In this document: in pieces, positions 1-8,661 of the stretch
How positions within the stretch are numbered: the first letter of the stretch is position 1
How the letters are laid out: each line of letters opens with the position of its first letter
Source of the DNA: Romboutsia weinsteinii
GTDB taxonomy: Bacteria > Bacillota > Clostridia > Peptostreptococcales > Peptostreptococcaceae
DNA: 64,000 bases
Assembly: GCF_002250835.2 (NCBI RefSeq)
Contig: NZ_NOJY02000006.1
Location: 1 to 64,000, forward strand
Direction: 5' to 3'
Made by a program: the position numbers and the translations under genes
The notes under the pieces: generated by a model
Told to the model about the DNA's origin: nothing
What the model saw: the letters and a program-made list of their open reading frames with translations, nothing else
Database searches by the model: none

Positions 1-837
1 TACTTCTTCTTTATTTGAATCTATTATACATGTAAAAGTCACACTATCTTCTTCCATAGTGTATTCTTCACAATAGATGTCATTATCCTTTTTAAATCCA
101 AATGTTTTTAATTTGTAGATATGAGGCGTATTTTTAATTGTTGCTAAGTACTCATCATCTCCATTTACAATTAATGTGTTTGATTCATCAAAGTTTGTAG
201 CTATTTCCATCTTAGCTTGTAAAATACCAGCTTGTGATCCTAAGTTTTCAACATGAGATAATCCTATATTAGAAATAACTCCGATTTTAGGGTTTACAAT
301 GTTTGCTAGATATTCAATTTCTTTAAAATGAGACATTCCCATTTCTATGACTGCACATTCATGGCTATCATTTAGTCCAAATAATGTTAAAGGTACTCCA
401 AAATGATTATTTAAATTCCCTTCATTTTTTAAAGAATTAAACTTCGCACTTACCACACCATATATCAAGTCTCTAGTAGTAGTTTTTCCTACACTTCCAG
501 TAACACCGATATAAGGTATATCAAATTTGTCTTTATAATACTGAGCTATATGGCCAAGCGCAAGTTCTGTATCTTTAACCTCTATTAAGTTTATATCCGA
601 ACTCTCTAAATTTATGCCGCTACTTTCATTTTTTATAAAAGTTCTACACCCTTGCTCATATGCAGATTGCATAAAAGTATGACCATCTAAGTTCTCTCCT
701 ATTATAGCAACATATGCATTTGTTTTACTTGCTTTTCTACTATCTATAATAATATCATCTACACTGCTATTTTCATGTCCAATAGTTAATTTTCCTTTTG
801 TTGCAAGTACTAACTCTTTTATTGTTAGACTCTTCAT
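1..837 (-). CDS. murF: MurF, UDP-MurNAc-tripeptide--D-Ala-D-Ala ligase (3' part outside window)
   Basis: Cytoplasmic ATP-dependent ligase that adds D-Ala-D-Ala to the UDP-MurNAc-tripeptide, the last soluble step of peptidoglycan precursor synthesis. The visible 279 residues hold the Mur-ligase N-terminal domain, the ATP-binding loop TGSVGKTT, the NEGNLNN segment and the EMGMSH motif that are characteristic of MurF. About 170 C-terminal residues of a typical 450-residue MurF lie beyond position 1. The ATG at 837 follows an AGGAGGG site at about 7 bp. It lies downstream of spoVD in the same direction, but a strong terminator at 887-918 separates them, so murF probably has its own promoter between that hairpin and its start. 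Confidence 0.93.
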   Translation of the reverse strand, partial: MKSLTIKELVLATKGKLTIGHENSSVDDIIIDSRKASKTNAYVAIIGENLDGHTFMQSAYEQGCRTFIKNESSGINLESSDINLIEVKDTELALGHIAQYYKDKFDIPYIGVTGSVGKTTTRDLIYGVVSAKFNSLKNEGNLNNHFGVPLTLFGLNDSHECAVIEMGMSHFKEIEYLANIVNPKIGVISNIGLSHVENLGSQAGILQAKMEIATNFDESNTLIVNGDDEYLATIKNTPHIYKLKTFGFKKDNDIYCEEYTMEEDSVTFTCIIDSNKEEV

Positions 838-886
838 ATCTTCCCTCCTTCTTAGATCTTAAGAATCTTAAAGCTACTCTTAATAA

Positions 887-918
887 AAGGCAATGTATAC
901 CATAATATACATTGCCTT
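887..918 (-). terminator. Terminator between spoVD and murF
   Basis: Perfect 13-bp stem AAGGCAATGTATA / TATACATTGCCTT with a 6-nt loop. On the minus strand it is followed by a T-rich run (TTTTATT). It lies 67 bp past the spoVD stop, so it ends the ftsL-spoVD transcript before murF. Confidence 0.8.
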
Positions 919-984
919 GGTAACTCTTAACTTTATAATTATATACCAAATCGTCTTGTTTTTGAAGATATTTATGAGTATATG

Positions 985-2982
985 TTAATTATCTCCTTTT
1001 GATTCTTCATAATATATCATTATACTAGACCCTTCTTGAACCTCTACCCCTGGTTTAGGGAACATATCTATAATCTTTGTATCTTCTGGCAATTCTATAT
1101 CTGAATCTAGTATTGGTTTTAGCTTAGCTTCTTCTAATACTTTTACTGCATCCCCAATCTGTAAATTCCTAACATCTGGAACTTTTACCTTTGGCTTTTC
1201 AAGTTCAGCTTTTTCTTCATCAGTGTACTTAGGTTCTACTCCTAAATATTTTAGAGAGTTACTCATTACCTCTTTAATAATTGGCCCCGCTGTTGTACTA
1301 CCAAATGCGCTTACACCAGTTGGCTCATCAACTATTGCAAGTACTACTATCTGTGGATCATCAGTAGGTGCTATTCCCACAAAAGAACAAATATATTTCC
1401 CTTGAGCATATTTACCATCTATAACCTTTTGAGCTGTACCTGTTTTACCACCTAATCTGTACCCAGGTAGATAAGCTATCTTTCCTCCACCCTCTGATAC
1501 AACAGATTCTGTTATCTCCATCATCTGCTTAGATGTTTCTTCTGATAATACTTGCCTTACCATCTTAGGTTCTATCTCTTCAGTAATATTTCCTTTGTTA
1601 TCCGTATACCCTTTAACAACTCTCGGCTGCATTAATTTACCCTCATTTGCAATAGATGATATTGCAGTTATAAGCTGTATTGGAGTTACTGATATTGATT
1701 GACCAAAAGATATTGTTGCAAGCTCTACAGGCCCTACATTTTTTTCATTATAGAAAATACCTTTTGCTTCCCCTGGCAAGTCTATTCCTGTTTTTGCTGT
1801 CAATCCATAAGCTTCTATGTAGTCATAAAGTTTTGAAACACCTAATCTATCACCTAACTCAACAAATACCGGGTTACATGAGTTTTGAACTGCATGTTTT
1901 AAATCTTGAACTCCATGTGGTCTATAATGTCTCCAACATTTTATTCTTCTTCCTCCTACCATTACACCACCTGTACAAGTAAACTTTTCACCATCTTTAA
2001 CAACACCCTCTTCAAGTGATGCAGAAGTTGTTACTAATTTAAATGTTGATCCTGGTTCATATGTATCACTTATCATAGTATTTCTCCACATTTGATAATA
2101 TCCTTTTATCTTGTCTTTATCACTATACTCATCTAGTAAATTTTGGAAATACTCATATTGTGGTGTATTTGGATCATTAGGGTCATAATCTGGCTTTGAT
2201 GCCATTGCTAGTATATCACCACTTTTAGGATCCATTGCTATTACAGATACTTTCTTTGCATTATTTTTTTCATAAGCTTTTTGTACTGCATTTTCTGCAT
2301 AGTGTTGTATAGTTTCATCTATTGTCAATACTAGTCCATTTCCTTGTACTGGTTCATAATACTTCTCCACACCTTGTGCTATTTCTCTTCCTGATGCATC
2401 TGTACTTATTATTAATCTTCCGTCTGTTCCTTTTAGAGCTTTATCATACTTCATCTCTACACCAGCAAGTCCTGTAGCATCTGTCTTTGAAGTATGCCCC
2501 AACACATAAGCAGCAAAGTTTCCATAAGGATAGTATCTTTGATTATCCTCTGCTACCCATATCCCCGATAGCTTTGTATCTCTTATTTTAGATGCTGTTT
2601 CATCGTCTATCCATCTTTCTATTTTTACTAAAGCTGTATTTGTTTTATTTACTAGTTTATACACATCTTCATATTCTTTACCTAGTATTTCAGCTACCTT
2701 TTTTGCTGTATCTTCTTTGTCTTTTACTTCTACTGGTTTGCACCAAACTGTATACTTAGTTACACTGACTGCAAGCTCTTTCATATTAGTATCGTATATA
2801 GTCCCTCTTTTAGGTTCTATTGGTATTTCTCTGGTTTGCTGATCTAATGCCTTAGTGCTAAGCCATTCTCCTTTTATAAGCTGTAGGTACCCTGTCCTAA
2901 GTATCAAGCAAAAAAATAGAGTACACGCCAATATTAAGGTTAAAACTAATCTTTTCTTACTAATCCTTTTTATTTTTTTCAA
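985..2982 (-). CDS. spoVD: SpoVD-type class B penicillin-binding protein
   Basis: Membrane-anchored peptidoglycan D,D-transpeptidase, most like SpoVD, which makes spore cortex peptidoglycan. The 665 residues show one N-terminal membrane helix (about 12-31), a PBP dimerisation domain, then a transpeptidase domain with the active-site STFK (near 313), SCN and KTG (GGKTGTAQK) motifs. One C-terminal PASTA domain follows (about 600-660). SpoVD normally has a single PASTA domain, which supports it over a vegetative PBP2b/FtsI. The start is a TTG at 2982 behind GGGGGAG, which overlaps the end of the upstream ftsL-like gene, so the two are probably translationally coupled. A cell-division PBP is less likely but not excluded. 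Confidence 0.88.
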   Translation of the reverse strand: MKKIKRISKKRLVLTLILACTLFFCLILRTGYLQLIKGEWLSTKALDQQTREIPIEPKRGTIYDTNMKELAVSVTKYTVWCKPVEVKDKEDTAKKVAEILGKEYEDVYKLVNKTNTALVKIERWIDDETASKIRDTKLSGIWVAEDNQRYYPYGNFAAYVLGHTSKTDATGLAGVEMKYDKALKGTDGRLIISTDASGREIAQGVEKYYEPVQGNGLVLTIDETIQHYAENAVQKAYEKNNAKKVSVIAMDPKSGDILAMASKPDYDPNDPNTPQYEYFQNLLDEYSDKDKIKGYYQMWRNTMISDTYEPGSTFKLVTTSASLEEGVVKDGEKFTCTGGVMVGGRRIKCWRHYRPHGVQDLKHAVQNSCNPVFVELGDRLGVSKLYDYIEAYGLTAKTGIDLPGEAKGIFYNEKNVGPVELATISFGQSISVTPIQLITAISSIANEGKLMQPRVVKGYTDNKGNITEEIEPKMVRQVLSEETSKQMMEITESVVSEGGGKIAYLPGYRLGGKTGTAQKVIDGKYAQGKYICSFVGIAPTDDPQIVVLAIVDEPTGVSAFGSTTAGPIIKEVMSNSLKYLGVEPKYTDEEKAELEKPKVKVPDVRNLQIGDAVKVLEEAKLKPILDSDIELPEDTKIIDMFPKPGVEVQEGSSIMIYYEESKGDN

Positions 2983-2994
2983 ACTTCTCTCCCC

Positions 2995-3351
2995 CTAGTT
3001 ATCAACATCTATATACTCAATCTGATCATCTTTAGGATATTCCATATTTAGCTCATCCTTGGCTTTTTTTTCAATTTCTTGAACAGATGTATTATTACTC
3101 AAAGTTGCTTTTACTTCTTCTAGTGCTACTTCTTTTTGTCTTAACTCTTTTTCTAAATAGTAAATATCATACTTAAGCTGAGACACTGCGGAGTATCCAT
3201 ACAGGTTTCCTATAACAATACCTAGGATACATATAGCAATAAATATTTTAGGGATTATTTTTTTAGTTTTTTTCTTACCTCTATTTCTATAATTATTCTT
3301 ATTGATCTTTTTATATTCGTTTAACTCTCGTATTTTATTATTTGCTTCCAA
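2995..3351 (-). CDS. FtsL-like septum/spore-cortex divisome protein
   Basis: 118-residue small bitopic protein. It has a Lys/Asn-rich cytoplasmic N-terminus (residues 1-30), one membrane helix (about 33-55), then an extracytoplasmic coiled coil with heptad-like leucines (YYLEKELRQKEVALEEVK) and an acidic tail. This is the FtsL/DivIC architecture. Its position directly before a class B PBP matches the ftsL-spoVD order of clostridial dcw clusters. The start is TTG at 3351 behind GGGGTGAT. No mraW/rsmH lies upstream, as it would in a complete dcw cluster. Sequence identity of such proteins is low, so the call rests on topology and neighbourhood. Confidence 0.75.
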   Translation of the reverse strand: MEANNKIRELNEYKKINKNNYRNRGKKKTKKIIPKIFIAICILGIVIGNLYGYSAVSQLKYDIYYLEKELRQKEVALEEVKATLSNNTSVQEIEKKAKDELNMEYPKDDQIEYIDVDN

Positions 3352-3433
3352 ATTATCACCCCAAAAATTAATATAATAATAATTATATTTCTCATTATAC
3401 TTAGCTCTTCCTTTAAGCTTTTATCTCAAAATT

Positions 3434-3465
3434 AGTACTATAAAATACAATTTTTTTATAGTACT
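3434..3465. terminator. 12-bp hairpin upstream of the ftsL-like gene
   Basis: Perfect inverted repeat AGTACTATAAAA / TTTTATAGTACT with an 8-nt loop. On the plus strand it runs into TTTTTA, as a terminator would, but there is no plus-strand gene before it. On the minus strand it lies in the ftsL-like leader, 83 bp before the start. It could be a second terminator element or an operator. Confidence 0.45.
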
Positions 3466-3480
3466 TTTTAATTTACATAA

Positions 3481-3517
3481 AAAAATCGTACTGTTATATG
3501 CTAACAATACGATTTTT
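3481..3517 (-). terminator. Terminator after the cyclase-family gene
   Basis: Perfect 10-bp stem AAAAATCGTA / TACGATTTTT. A run of T follows on the minus strand. It is 46 bp past the stop of the cyclase-family gene and separates it from the ftsL-like/spoVD unit. Confidence 0.75.
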
Positions 3518-3562
3518 GTCTAATAAAAATAGTTTCTGTCTATTTATTTTTTATATAATACT

Positions 3563-4171
3563 TTAAAACTCTACTAATAATCTAGCTGGTAATGCATCTA
3601 AACCTTCTATCTTCATAGGTAAACAATATACTTTAAATCCTTCATTTGGTATTTTATCTAGATTCGTCAAGTTCTCTATAGCATATGTATTATGTTTACC
3701 TAAATAAACATCTATAGTACCATGATTTCTTCCGACTCCTAGACCTAGAGTATCTATTCCTATCATATTAACTTTTTTATCTACTAAGTGTTCAATAACT
3801 TCCATAGATATTTCTGGATGACTATTATATTTTTCATCATCTAAATATTTATCCCAGTTAGTTTGGAAAAATACATACACCCCTTCTTTTACATATGAAA
3901 CGTCTAAATCATTTAAAGTTATTGGCCTATCTATAATACTAGAAACATCCAGCTTTATTCCAGGTCCTATTAATCTATCATTTTCAATTACTATATCGGC
4001 TCCCATTACATCAATGTGCGTCCCCATGTTATGCACATCACATGAAAATGACGTTGTAATATACTCACTTCCACTTTTTGAGTAACGCTTAACTTCTTCA
4101 ACCTTTAGAGGCGCTGATCCTGTTCTATACTCTTTCCCAATTTTTGTTGTTTGTGTAATATCAATTATCAT
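3563..4171 (-). CDS. Cyclase-family (KynB/arylformamidase-like) hydrolase
   Basis: 202-residue member of the PF04199 cyclase family, metal-dependent hydrolases that include kynurenine formamidase and isatin hydrolase. The metal-site motif HNMGTHID (about residue 48) is present, and the later segments IGIDTLGLG and LPMKIEGLDALPAR match the family's ends. The usual D-P-H continuation after GTHID is replaced by VMGAD, so one ligand is not obvious and substrate should not be assigned. The ATG at 4171 is preferred: it sits 8 bp behind GGAG, whereas the TTG at 4177 is too close to that site. It is a single-gene unit with its own terminator. Confidence 0.75.
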   Translation of the reverse strand: MIIDITQTTKIGKEYRTGSAPLKVEEVKRYSKSGSEYITTSFSCDVHNMGTHIDVMGADIVIENDRLIGPGIKLDVSSIIDRPITLNDLDVSYVKEGVYVFFQTNWDKYLDDEKYNSHPEISMEVIEHLVDKKVNMIGIDTLGLGVGRNHGTIDVYLGKHNTYAIENLTNLDKIPNEGFKVYCLPMKIEGLDALPARLLVEF

Positions 4172-4335
4172 AGACAATTCTCCTCAATAATAAATTTATA
4201 AACTAACGATACTTTTATTATTTAAAATACCATATTTTTTCTTAAATATATATATTGACTATTAAATTTAGTAATTATCTCAAATACCATAACTTAAGCC
4301 ATGTATAACTAATTTCATGCCTATACATATAAAAT

Positions 4336-4358
4336 AAGCTACCCTATAAGAGTAGCTT
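4336..4358 (-). terminator. Terminator after the MATE gene
   Basis: Stem AAGCTAC / GTAGCTT with a 9-nt loop, then ATTTTAT on the minus strand. It lies 18 bp past the MATE stop codon. Confidence 0.55.
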
Positions 4359-4375
4359 TGATAAATGATGCTATA

Positions 4376-5755
4376 TTATACTTCTTCTACAAAATTAGTT
4401 ATTTCAGAAGTTTGTAATGTTTTTTTATAAAATATCGTAAAGCAAGTTATAGTAGTAATCGATGCTACTATATCAGCTATCGGCTCTGACAATAGCACGG
4501 CCTGTAGACCATTATCTAGTATACTTGGTAATATAAATATTAATGGAACTAAAAGCACTACCTTTCTTAGAAGCGCTAGTACTAATGATATTTTAGCCTG
4601 ACCTAGAGCTAAGAATGTTTGCTGACACGCTATCTGAGCACCAAATATAAACATTCCTGAGAAGTATATTTTAATACTCCATGATGTAATCTGAACTAGC
4701 TCTGGTTTATTATTAAATATACCTACAAAAGCTTCTGGGAATAACATCAATAATATAACCATTGAACATGAGTAGAATAAACAAGTTTTAAGTAGTAACT
4801 TAAAGGTTTCTTTAACTCTTTCATAATTTTTAGCTCCAAAGTTGTAGCTTATTATTGGCTGTGCACCTTGAGTAAGACCCATCAAAGGTAATACTATTAT
4901 TTGCATAATACTACTCATTATTGTCATAGCTCCTACAGCTAAGTCACCACCAAATCTTGATAACTGATTATTTAAACTAATTAGTACTAAACTCTCTGTA
5001 CCTTGCATAATAAATGGAGCAATACCTAGAGATACAATAGAAGTTATTACCTTTTTATCTAGCTTTAAATATTTTTTTCTTATTTTTAAAATACTCTTGT
5101 TTCCAAATAAAAACTTTAATACAAACATTGCTGATACTGCTTGCGCTATAATACTTGCAAGTGCTGCTCCTTTAACTCCCATATCAAATCCAAATATAAA
5201 TATTGGATCAAGTATTATATTGATAACTGCACCAATAGCAACTGTAAACATCCCTATTTTTGCAAATCCCTGAGTATTTATAAAAGAGTTCATTCCCATA
5301 GAGATTTGTACGAATATACTACCTATAACATATATAGATAAGTAATCCATTGAATATCCTATAGTAGCTTCACTAGCACCAAATGCCCAAAGAATAGGCT
5401 CTTTAAATACTAGGAAGACAACTGTTAATATAGTCCCTAATATTATCAAAAGTGAGAAACTGTTGCTCATAATTTTTTCAGCTTCGTCATTGTTTTTTTC
5501 TCCCATTTTTATAGCTACTAGAGGTGCTCCACCACTACCAACTAGTGCACTAAATGCAGAAATAATCATAATTATCGGCATTGCTATACCGATACCAGCC
5601 ATAGCTAACTCACCACTTGGCATTCTCCCTATAAATATTCTATCTATGATATTATATAGAATATTTACCATCTGAGCTATAATTGCTGGTATAGCTAGAT
5701 TTGTAAGCAATTTAGGTATACTATTGTTTCCTAAATCAATACTCTTATTGTCCAT
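4376..5755 (-). CDS. MATE family multidrug/Na+ antiporter
   Basis: 459-residue polytopic inner-membrane protein with about 12 predicted membrane helices in two MatE halves. Family features include the N-terminal LLTNLAIPAIIAQMVNILYNIIDRIFIG segment and the second-half GLTQGAQPIISYNFGAKN segment. MATE proteins export cationic drugs or other amphiphiles in exchange for Na+ or H+; the substrate here is unknown. It is divergent from a MerR-type regulator. A promoter with a 19-bp spacer at 5799-5829 suggests that this regulator activates it by DNA untwisting. ATG start. Confidence 0.88.
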   Translation of the reverse strand: MDNKSIDLGNNSIPKLLTNLAIPAIIAQMVNILYNIIDRIFIGRMPSGELAMAGIGIAMPIIMIISAFSALVGSGGAPLVAIKMGEKNNDEAEKIMSNSFSLLIILGTILTVVFLVFKEPILWAFGASEATIGYSMDYLSIYVIGSIFVQISMGMNSFINTQGFAKIGMFTVAIGAVINIILDPIFIFGFDMGVKGAALASIIAQAVSAMFVLKFLFGNKSILKIRKKYLKLDKKVITSIVSLGIAPFIMQGTESLVLISLNNQLSRFGGDLAVGAMTIMSSIMQIIVLPLMGLTQGAQPIISYNFGAKNYERVKETFKLLLKTCLFYSCSMVILLMLFPEAFVGIFNNKPELVQITSWSIKIYFSGMFIFGAQIACQQTFLALGQAKISLVLALLRKVVLLVPLIFILPSILDNGLQAVLLSEPIADIVASITTITCFTIFYKKTLQTSEITNFVEEV

Positions 5756-5798
5756 TATATACTCTCCTTTTTAGTGTATATTTTTTTGTATATTTGGT

Positions 5799-5829
5799 AT
5801 AATAAAGTATATGGTAACCCGATAGTCAA
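5799..5829 (-). promoter_or_regulatory. MerR-type promoter for the MATE gene (19-bp spacer)
   Basis: On the minus strand TTGACT (5829-5824) and TATTAT (5804-5799) are separated by exactly 19 bp, rather than the usual 17. Overlong spacers are the hallmark of promoters activated by MerR-family proteins. The region also overlaps a plus-strand TATAAT (5798-5803) and abuts the ribosome site of the merR gene, so the regulator may control both directions. Confidence 0.65.
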
Positions 5830-5846
5830 TAGGAGATTAAAATAAT

Positions 5847-6662
5847 ATGAAAATAAACTCAAAATACCTAACAACAGGAGAATTCGCAAAATTATGTAAC
5901 GTGAAAAAACACACTTTATTTCATTATGATGAAATCGATCTTTTAAAACCCGAAGTATATTGCGAAAATGGGTATAGACTATATTCCTATGAACAATTGA
6001 ATTTATTTTACTTTATATCTGTTATGAAAGATATTGGAATGTCCTTATCTGATATCAAAGATTCTTTTAATAATAGATCACCTAAGTATATGGAAAAACT
6101 TTTTTTAGACAAAGTTGATGTATTATCCGAAGAAATTAATAAGTTGAAAAACTATCAAGATATATTAATTTCTCGAGTAGATAAAATAAGATTAGCATCT
6201 GATATAAATACTACTGAGTTTTATGTAGAGCATAGTGACGAGGAATACTATTTTCTAAGTATACATATTGATCGGTCTGATGACAAAGAGATTTATAATC
6301 TAATCAAAAATAATTTTAATGATTATATCTATAAATATAGTGTAGATGATTCACTTTGTTCATTAATTAACATTGAAAACCATAATGGAGAGTACAAATT
6401 AAACCAACAGTACTATATAAAGAAGGTAGATAAGAAAATCGATCCGGATAAATTATTCATAAAAAAAGGTGGTCGTTATCTAATTGGATATCATAGAGGA
6501 TGCTACGATACTATAGAATCTACATATAAAAATATGTTCAAATATATAGATGAAAACAATTTAAATATTGGAAAGTATTCTTATGTTAAAGAAATATTGG
6601 ATGAGTTAACTTCTATTAGTAAGGAACACTACTTGTTAAAAATTACGATTGAGCTAATTTAA
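5847..6662 (+). CDS. MerR family regulator with ligand-binding C-terminal domain (BmrR/BltR-like)
   Basis: 271-residue transcription factor. The N-terminal winged helix (about 8-75) reads [25 protein letters not shown]...ENGYRLYS, the classical MerR signature. A coiled-coil dimer helix follows (about 80-120), then a C-terminal GyrI/BmrR-like effector domain (about 125-270). Such proteins bind drugs or other amphipathic ligands and activate an exporter gene. Divergence from a MATE gene with a 19-bp-spacer promoter makes that exporter the likely target. The ATG follows AGGAG at about 12 bp. Confidence 0.85.
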   Translation: MKINSKYLTTGEFAKLCNVKKHTLFHYDEIDLLKPEVYCENGYRLYSYEQLNLFYFISVMKDIGMSLSDIKDSFNNRSPKYMEKLFLDKVDVLSEEINKLKNYQDILISRVDKIRLASDINTTEFYVEHSDEEYYFLSIHIDRSDDKEIYNLIKNNFNDYIYKYSVDDSLCSLINIENHNGEYKLNQQYYIKKVDKKIDPDKLFIKKGGRYLIGYHRGCYDTIESTYKNMFKYIDENNLNIGKYSYVKEILDELTSISKEHYLLKITIELI

Positions 6663-6665
6663 AAT

Positions 6666-6706
6666 ATAGCTTTGGTATAGTATTTTTATCACTACACCAA
6701 AGCTAT
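6666..6706. terminator. Bidirectional terminator, merR / phnX
   Basis: Stem ATAGCTTTGGT / ACCAAAGCTAT between convergent genes. It is followed by GTTTTTA on plus and by ATTTTAAAT on minus. It directly follows the merR stop and precedes the phnX stop. Confidence 0.75.
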
Positions 6707-6714
6707 GTTTTTAT

Positions 6715-7521
6715 TTATATATTTAAACTCAACACTTCTTTACTTTCAATATAATCTATCAATTCTAACAGTCCCCTTACATCATAAATCACAAAGTCAG
6801 CACCTGCATCTTTGAATATCTTAGATACTCTTTCTCTTTGTACTTCTTTTTCATCATCAGTAAGTGAATTAAACTCTCCTTCTGTTAAAGCCATTTCAGA
6901 ACTTCCATCAATTAGTCCTACAGTATATACTCCTGCATTTTTGCCTTCTAATATATCAGATACTGTGTCCCCTACTTTAATTACATTCTTTACTGATGAT
7001 ACTTTTAATTCTTCTAGGTTTTTGAACAACATAAACGGATAAGGTCTACCTACATTTTTTGTTGATGTTGGGCTAAACATACAGTCTGGCTCATATCCTC
7101 TTCCTTTAGCTTCTCTAGTCACTATCTCCATCATTTCATCTGTGTACCCTGTTGTTGAACCAATCTTTATGCCCCTATTTCTTAACTGTTGTATAGTCTC
7201 AACAACAAATGGCTTTGGTTCGCCATAGTTATGTAATATACTCATAAGCTTATCTAAAAATATATCATGCATATTATCTATATCTTTATCTGTAAATTCC
7301 CTACCATGATTTTCAATCCATAATGAATTTATTCTATGCATAGACATCATAGTTTTTATATGATCCCACTTTAACATTCCCATCGGCTTTCTTGTTTCCT
7401 CTATTGTAGGTGAGATTTTATATGCTTCAAATACCTCTATAAACGCTCTTACGGGTGCAAAGCATCCATAATCTACTGTAGTTCCTGCCCAATCAAATAT
7501 AACCGCTTCTATTTTATTCAT
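6715..7521 (-). CDS. phnX: Phosphonoacetaldehyde hydrolase (phosphonatase)
   Basis: 268-residue HAD-superfamily enzyme that cleaves the C-P bond of phosphonoacetaldehyde to acetaldehyde and phosphate. The nucleophile motif DWAGTTVDYG is at residue 10, and the Schiff-base lysine motif KPMGMLKWDHIK is at about 45-56. HAD motifs II and III appear as GSTTGYT and KVGDTVSDILEGKNAG. The helical cap domain is typical and the length is normal. It is the last gene of the AEP operon: its ATG overlaps the phnW stop codon. Together with PhnW it completes conversion of 2-aminoethylphosphonate to acetaldehyde plus phosphate. Confidence 0.95.
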   Translation of the reverse strand: MNKIEAVIFDWAGTTVDYGCFAPVRAFIEVFEAYKISPTIEETRKPMGMLKWDHIKTMMSMHRINSLWIENHGREFTDKDIDNMHDIFLDKLMSILHNYGEPKPFVVETIQQLRNRGIKIGSTTGYTDEMMEIVTREAKGRGYEPDCMFSPTSTKNVGRPYPFMLFKNLEELKVSSVKNVIKVGDTVSDILEGKNAGVYTVGLIDGSSEMALTEGEFNSLTDDEKEVQRERVSKIFKDAGADFVIYDVRGLLELIDYIESKEVLSLNI

Positions 7522-8618
7522 TATATAGTCTCCTTTATAAGTACGAATTTTTCAAATATATCACAAAGGTTATTTATATCTTCTTCATATATTTCACCTA
7601 TGTTCCCAATTCTAAATGTATCTACTTTAGTTAATTTCCCCGGATAAATTGCATATCCATTTTCCTTTACAAAGTTATACATCTCAATAAAACTAAAATC
7701 ATTATTTTCATATAAGAAAGTTGTTATTATTGGTGATTGTATGTCTTCTTCTAAATATGAATTTATTCCTAACTTTTTCATCTTATTTCTCAAAATTTTA
7801 TTATTATTTGAATACCTTTTATTTCTAGCTACTACTCCACCTTCTGCTTCTAATTCATCAAGTGCTTTGGAAAATGCTAAAATAACGTGAGTAGGTGATG
7901 TAAATCTCCACTTCCCATCCTTATCCATACCTATCCATTGATCGTATAAATCAAGAGAAAGACTTCTAGCTTTTCCTTTACTTTCTATAAGTTTTTCTTT
8001 ATTAGCTATAATAAAAGAGAATCCTGGAACACCTTGAATGCACTTATTTGAGCTACTAATTAAAAAATCTATTCCATAATCTTTAAGAGATATATCTATC
8101 CCTCCAAAACTACTCATAGCATCTACCATAAAAGTCTTTGAGTACTTCTTTGAAATTTTCCCTACAGCTTCTATATCATTTAAAATCCCTGTAGTTGTCT
8201 CACAGTGTACCATCATCACATGAGTTATGTCCTTATCATCCTTAAGTATTTCTTCAACTTTATTTACATACGGTACTATATTGTACTCTTCGCTTAATAC
8301 TACATAGTTTATTTTATGATATTTTGCTATATCTAGCATACGTTCACCATAAGCTCCATTTGTTACAAATAAGCATTTATCTTCTTTACCTATTACACTA
8401 GATATTACTGATTCTACTCCAAATGTTCCACTACCTTGCATAAGCACTGTAGTATACTCCTCTTCATTAACATGTGCTAGTTTTAATAGTTGTTTTCTTA
8501 TCCTTTGAGTTATAACTTTATAATCATCATCCCATGTACAATGATCAAATAGCATCTCTCTTTTTACACTATCAGTTGTAGTTAATGGTCCTGGTGTTAA
8601 TAATTTATAATTTTTCAT
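7521..8618 (-). CDS. phnW: 2-Aminoethylphosphonate--pyruvate transaminase
   Basis: 365-residue PLP-dependent class V aminotransferase that converts 2-aminoethylphosphonate plus pyruvate to phosphonoacetaldehyde plus alanine. The N-terminal LLTPGPLTTT and FDHCTWDDDY segments are diagnostic for PhnW, and the PLP lysine lies in SSSNKCIQGVPGF (about residue 193). Normal length. It sits between the fused transporter gene and phnX, overlapping phnX by its stop codon. The ATG at 8618 follows an AAGGAGAAAG site. Confidence 0.95.
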   Translation of the reverse strand: MKNYKLLTPGPLTTTDSVKREMLFDHCTWDDDYKVITQRIRKQLLKLAHVNEEEYTTVLMQGSGTFGVESVISSVIGKEDKCLFVTNGAYGERMLDIAKYHKINYVVLSEEYNIVPYVNKVEEILKDDKDITHVMMVHCETTTGILNDIEAVGKISKKYSKTFMVDAMSSFGGIDISLKDYGIDFLISSSNKCIQGVPGFSFIIANKEKLIESKGKARSLSLDLYDQWIGMDKDGKWRFTSPTHVILAFSKALDELEAEGGVVARNKRYSNNNKILRNKMKKLGINSYLEEDIQSPIITTFLYENNDFSFIEMYNFVKENGYAIYPGKLTKVDTFRIGNIGEIYEEDINNLCDIFEKFVLIKETI

Positions 8619-8661
8619 GAACTTTCTCCTTTTTAATATCTTATATAAATTTTATATGTTT

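Noticed and set aside
3563-4171. Naming the cyclase-family gene kynB
   Set aside because: The metal motif is only partly typical (GTHIDVMGAD) and no kynurenine pathway genes are near.
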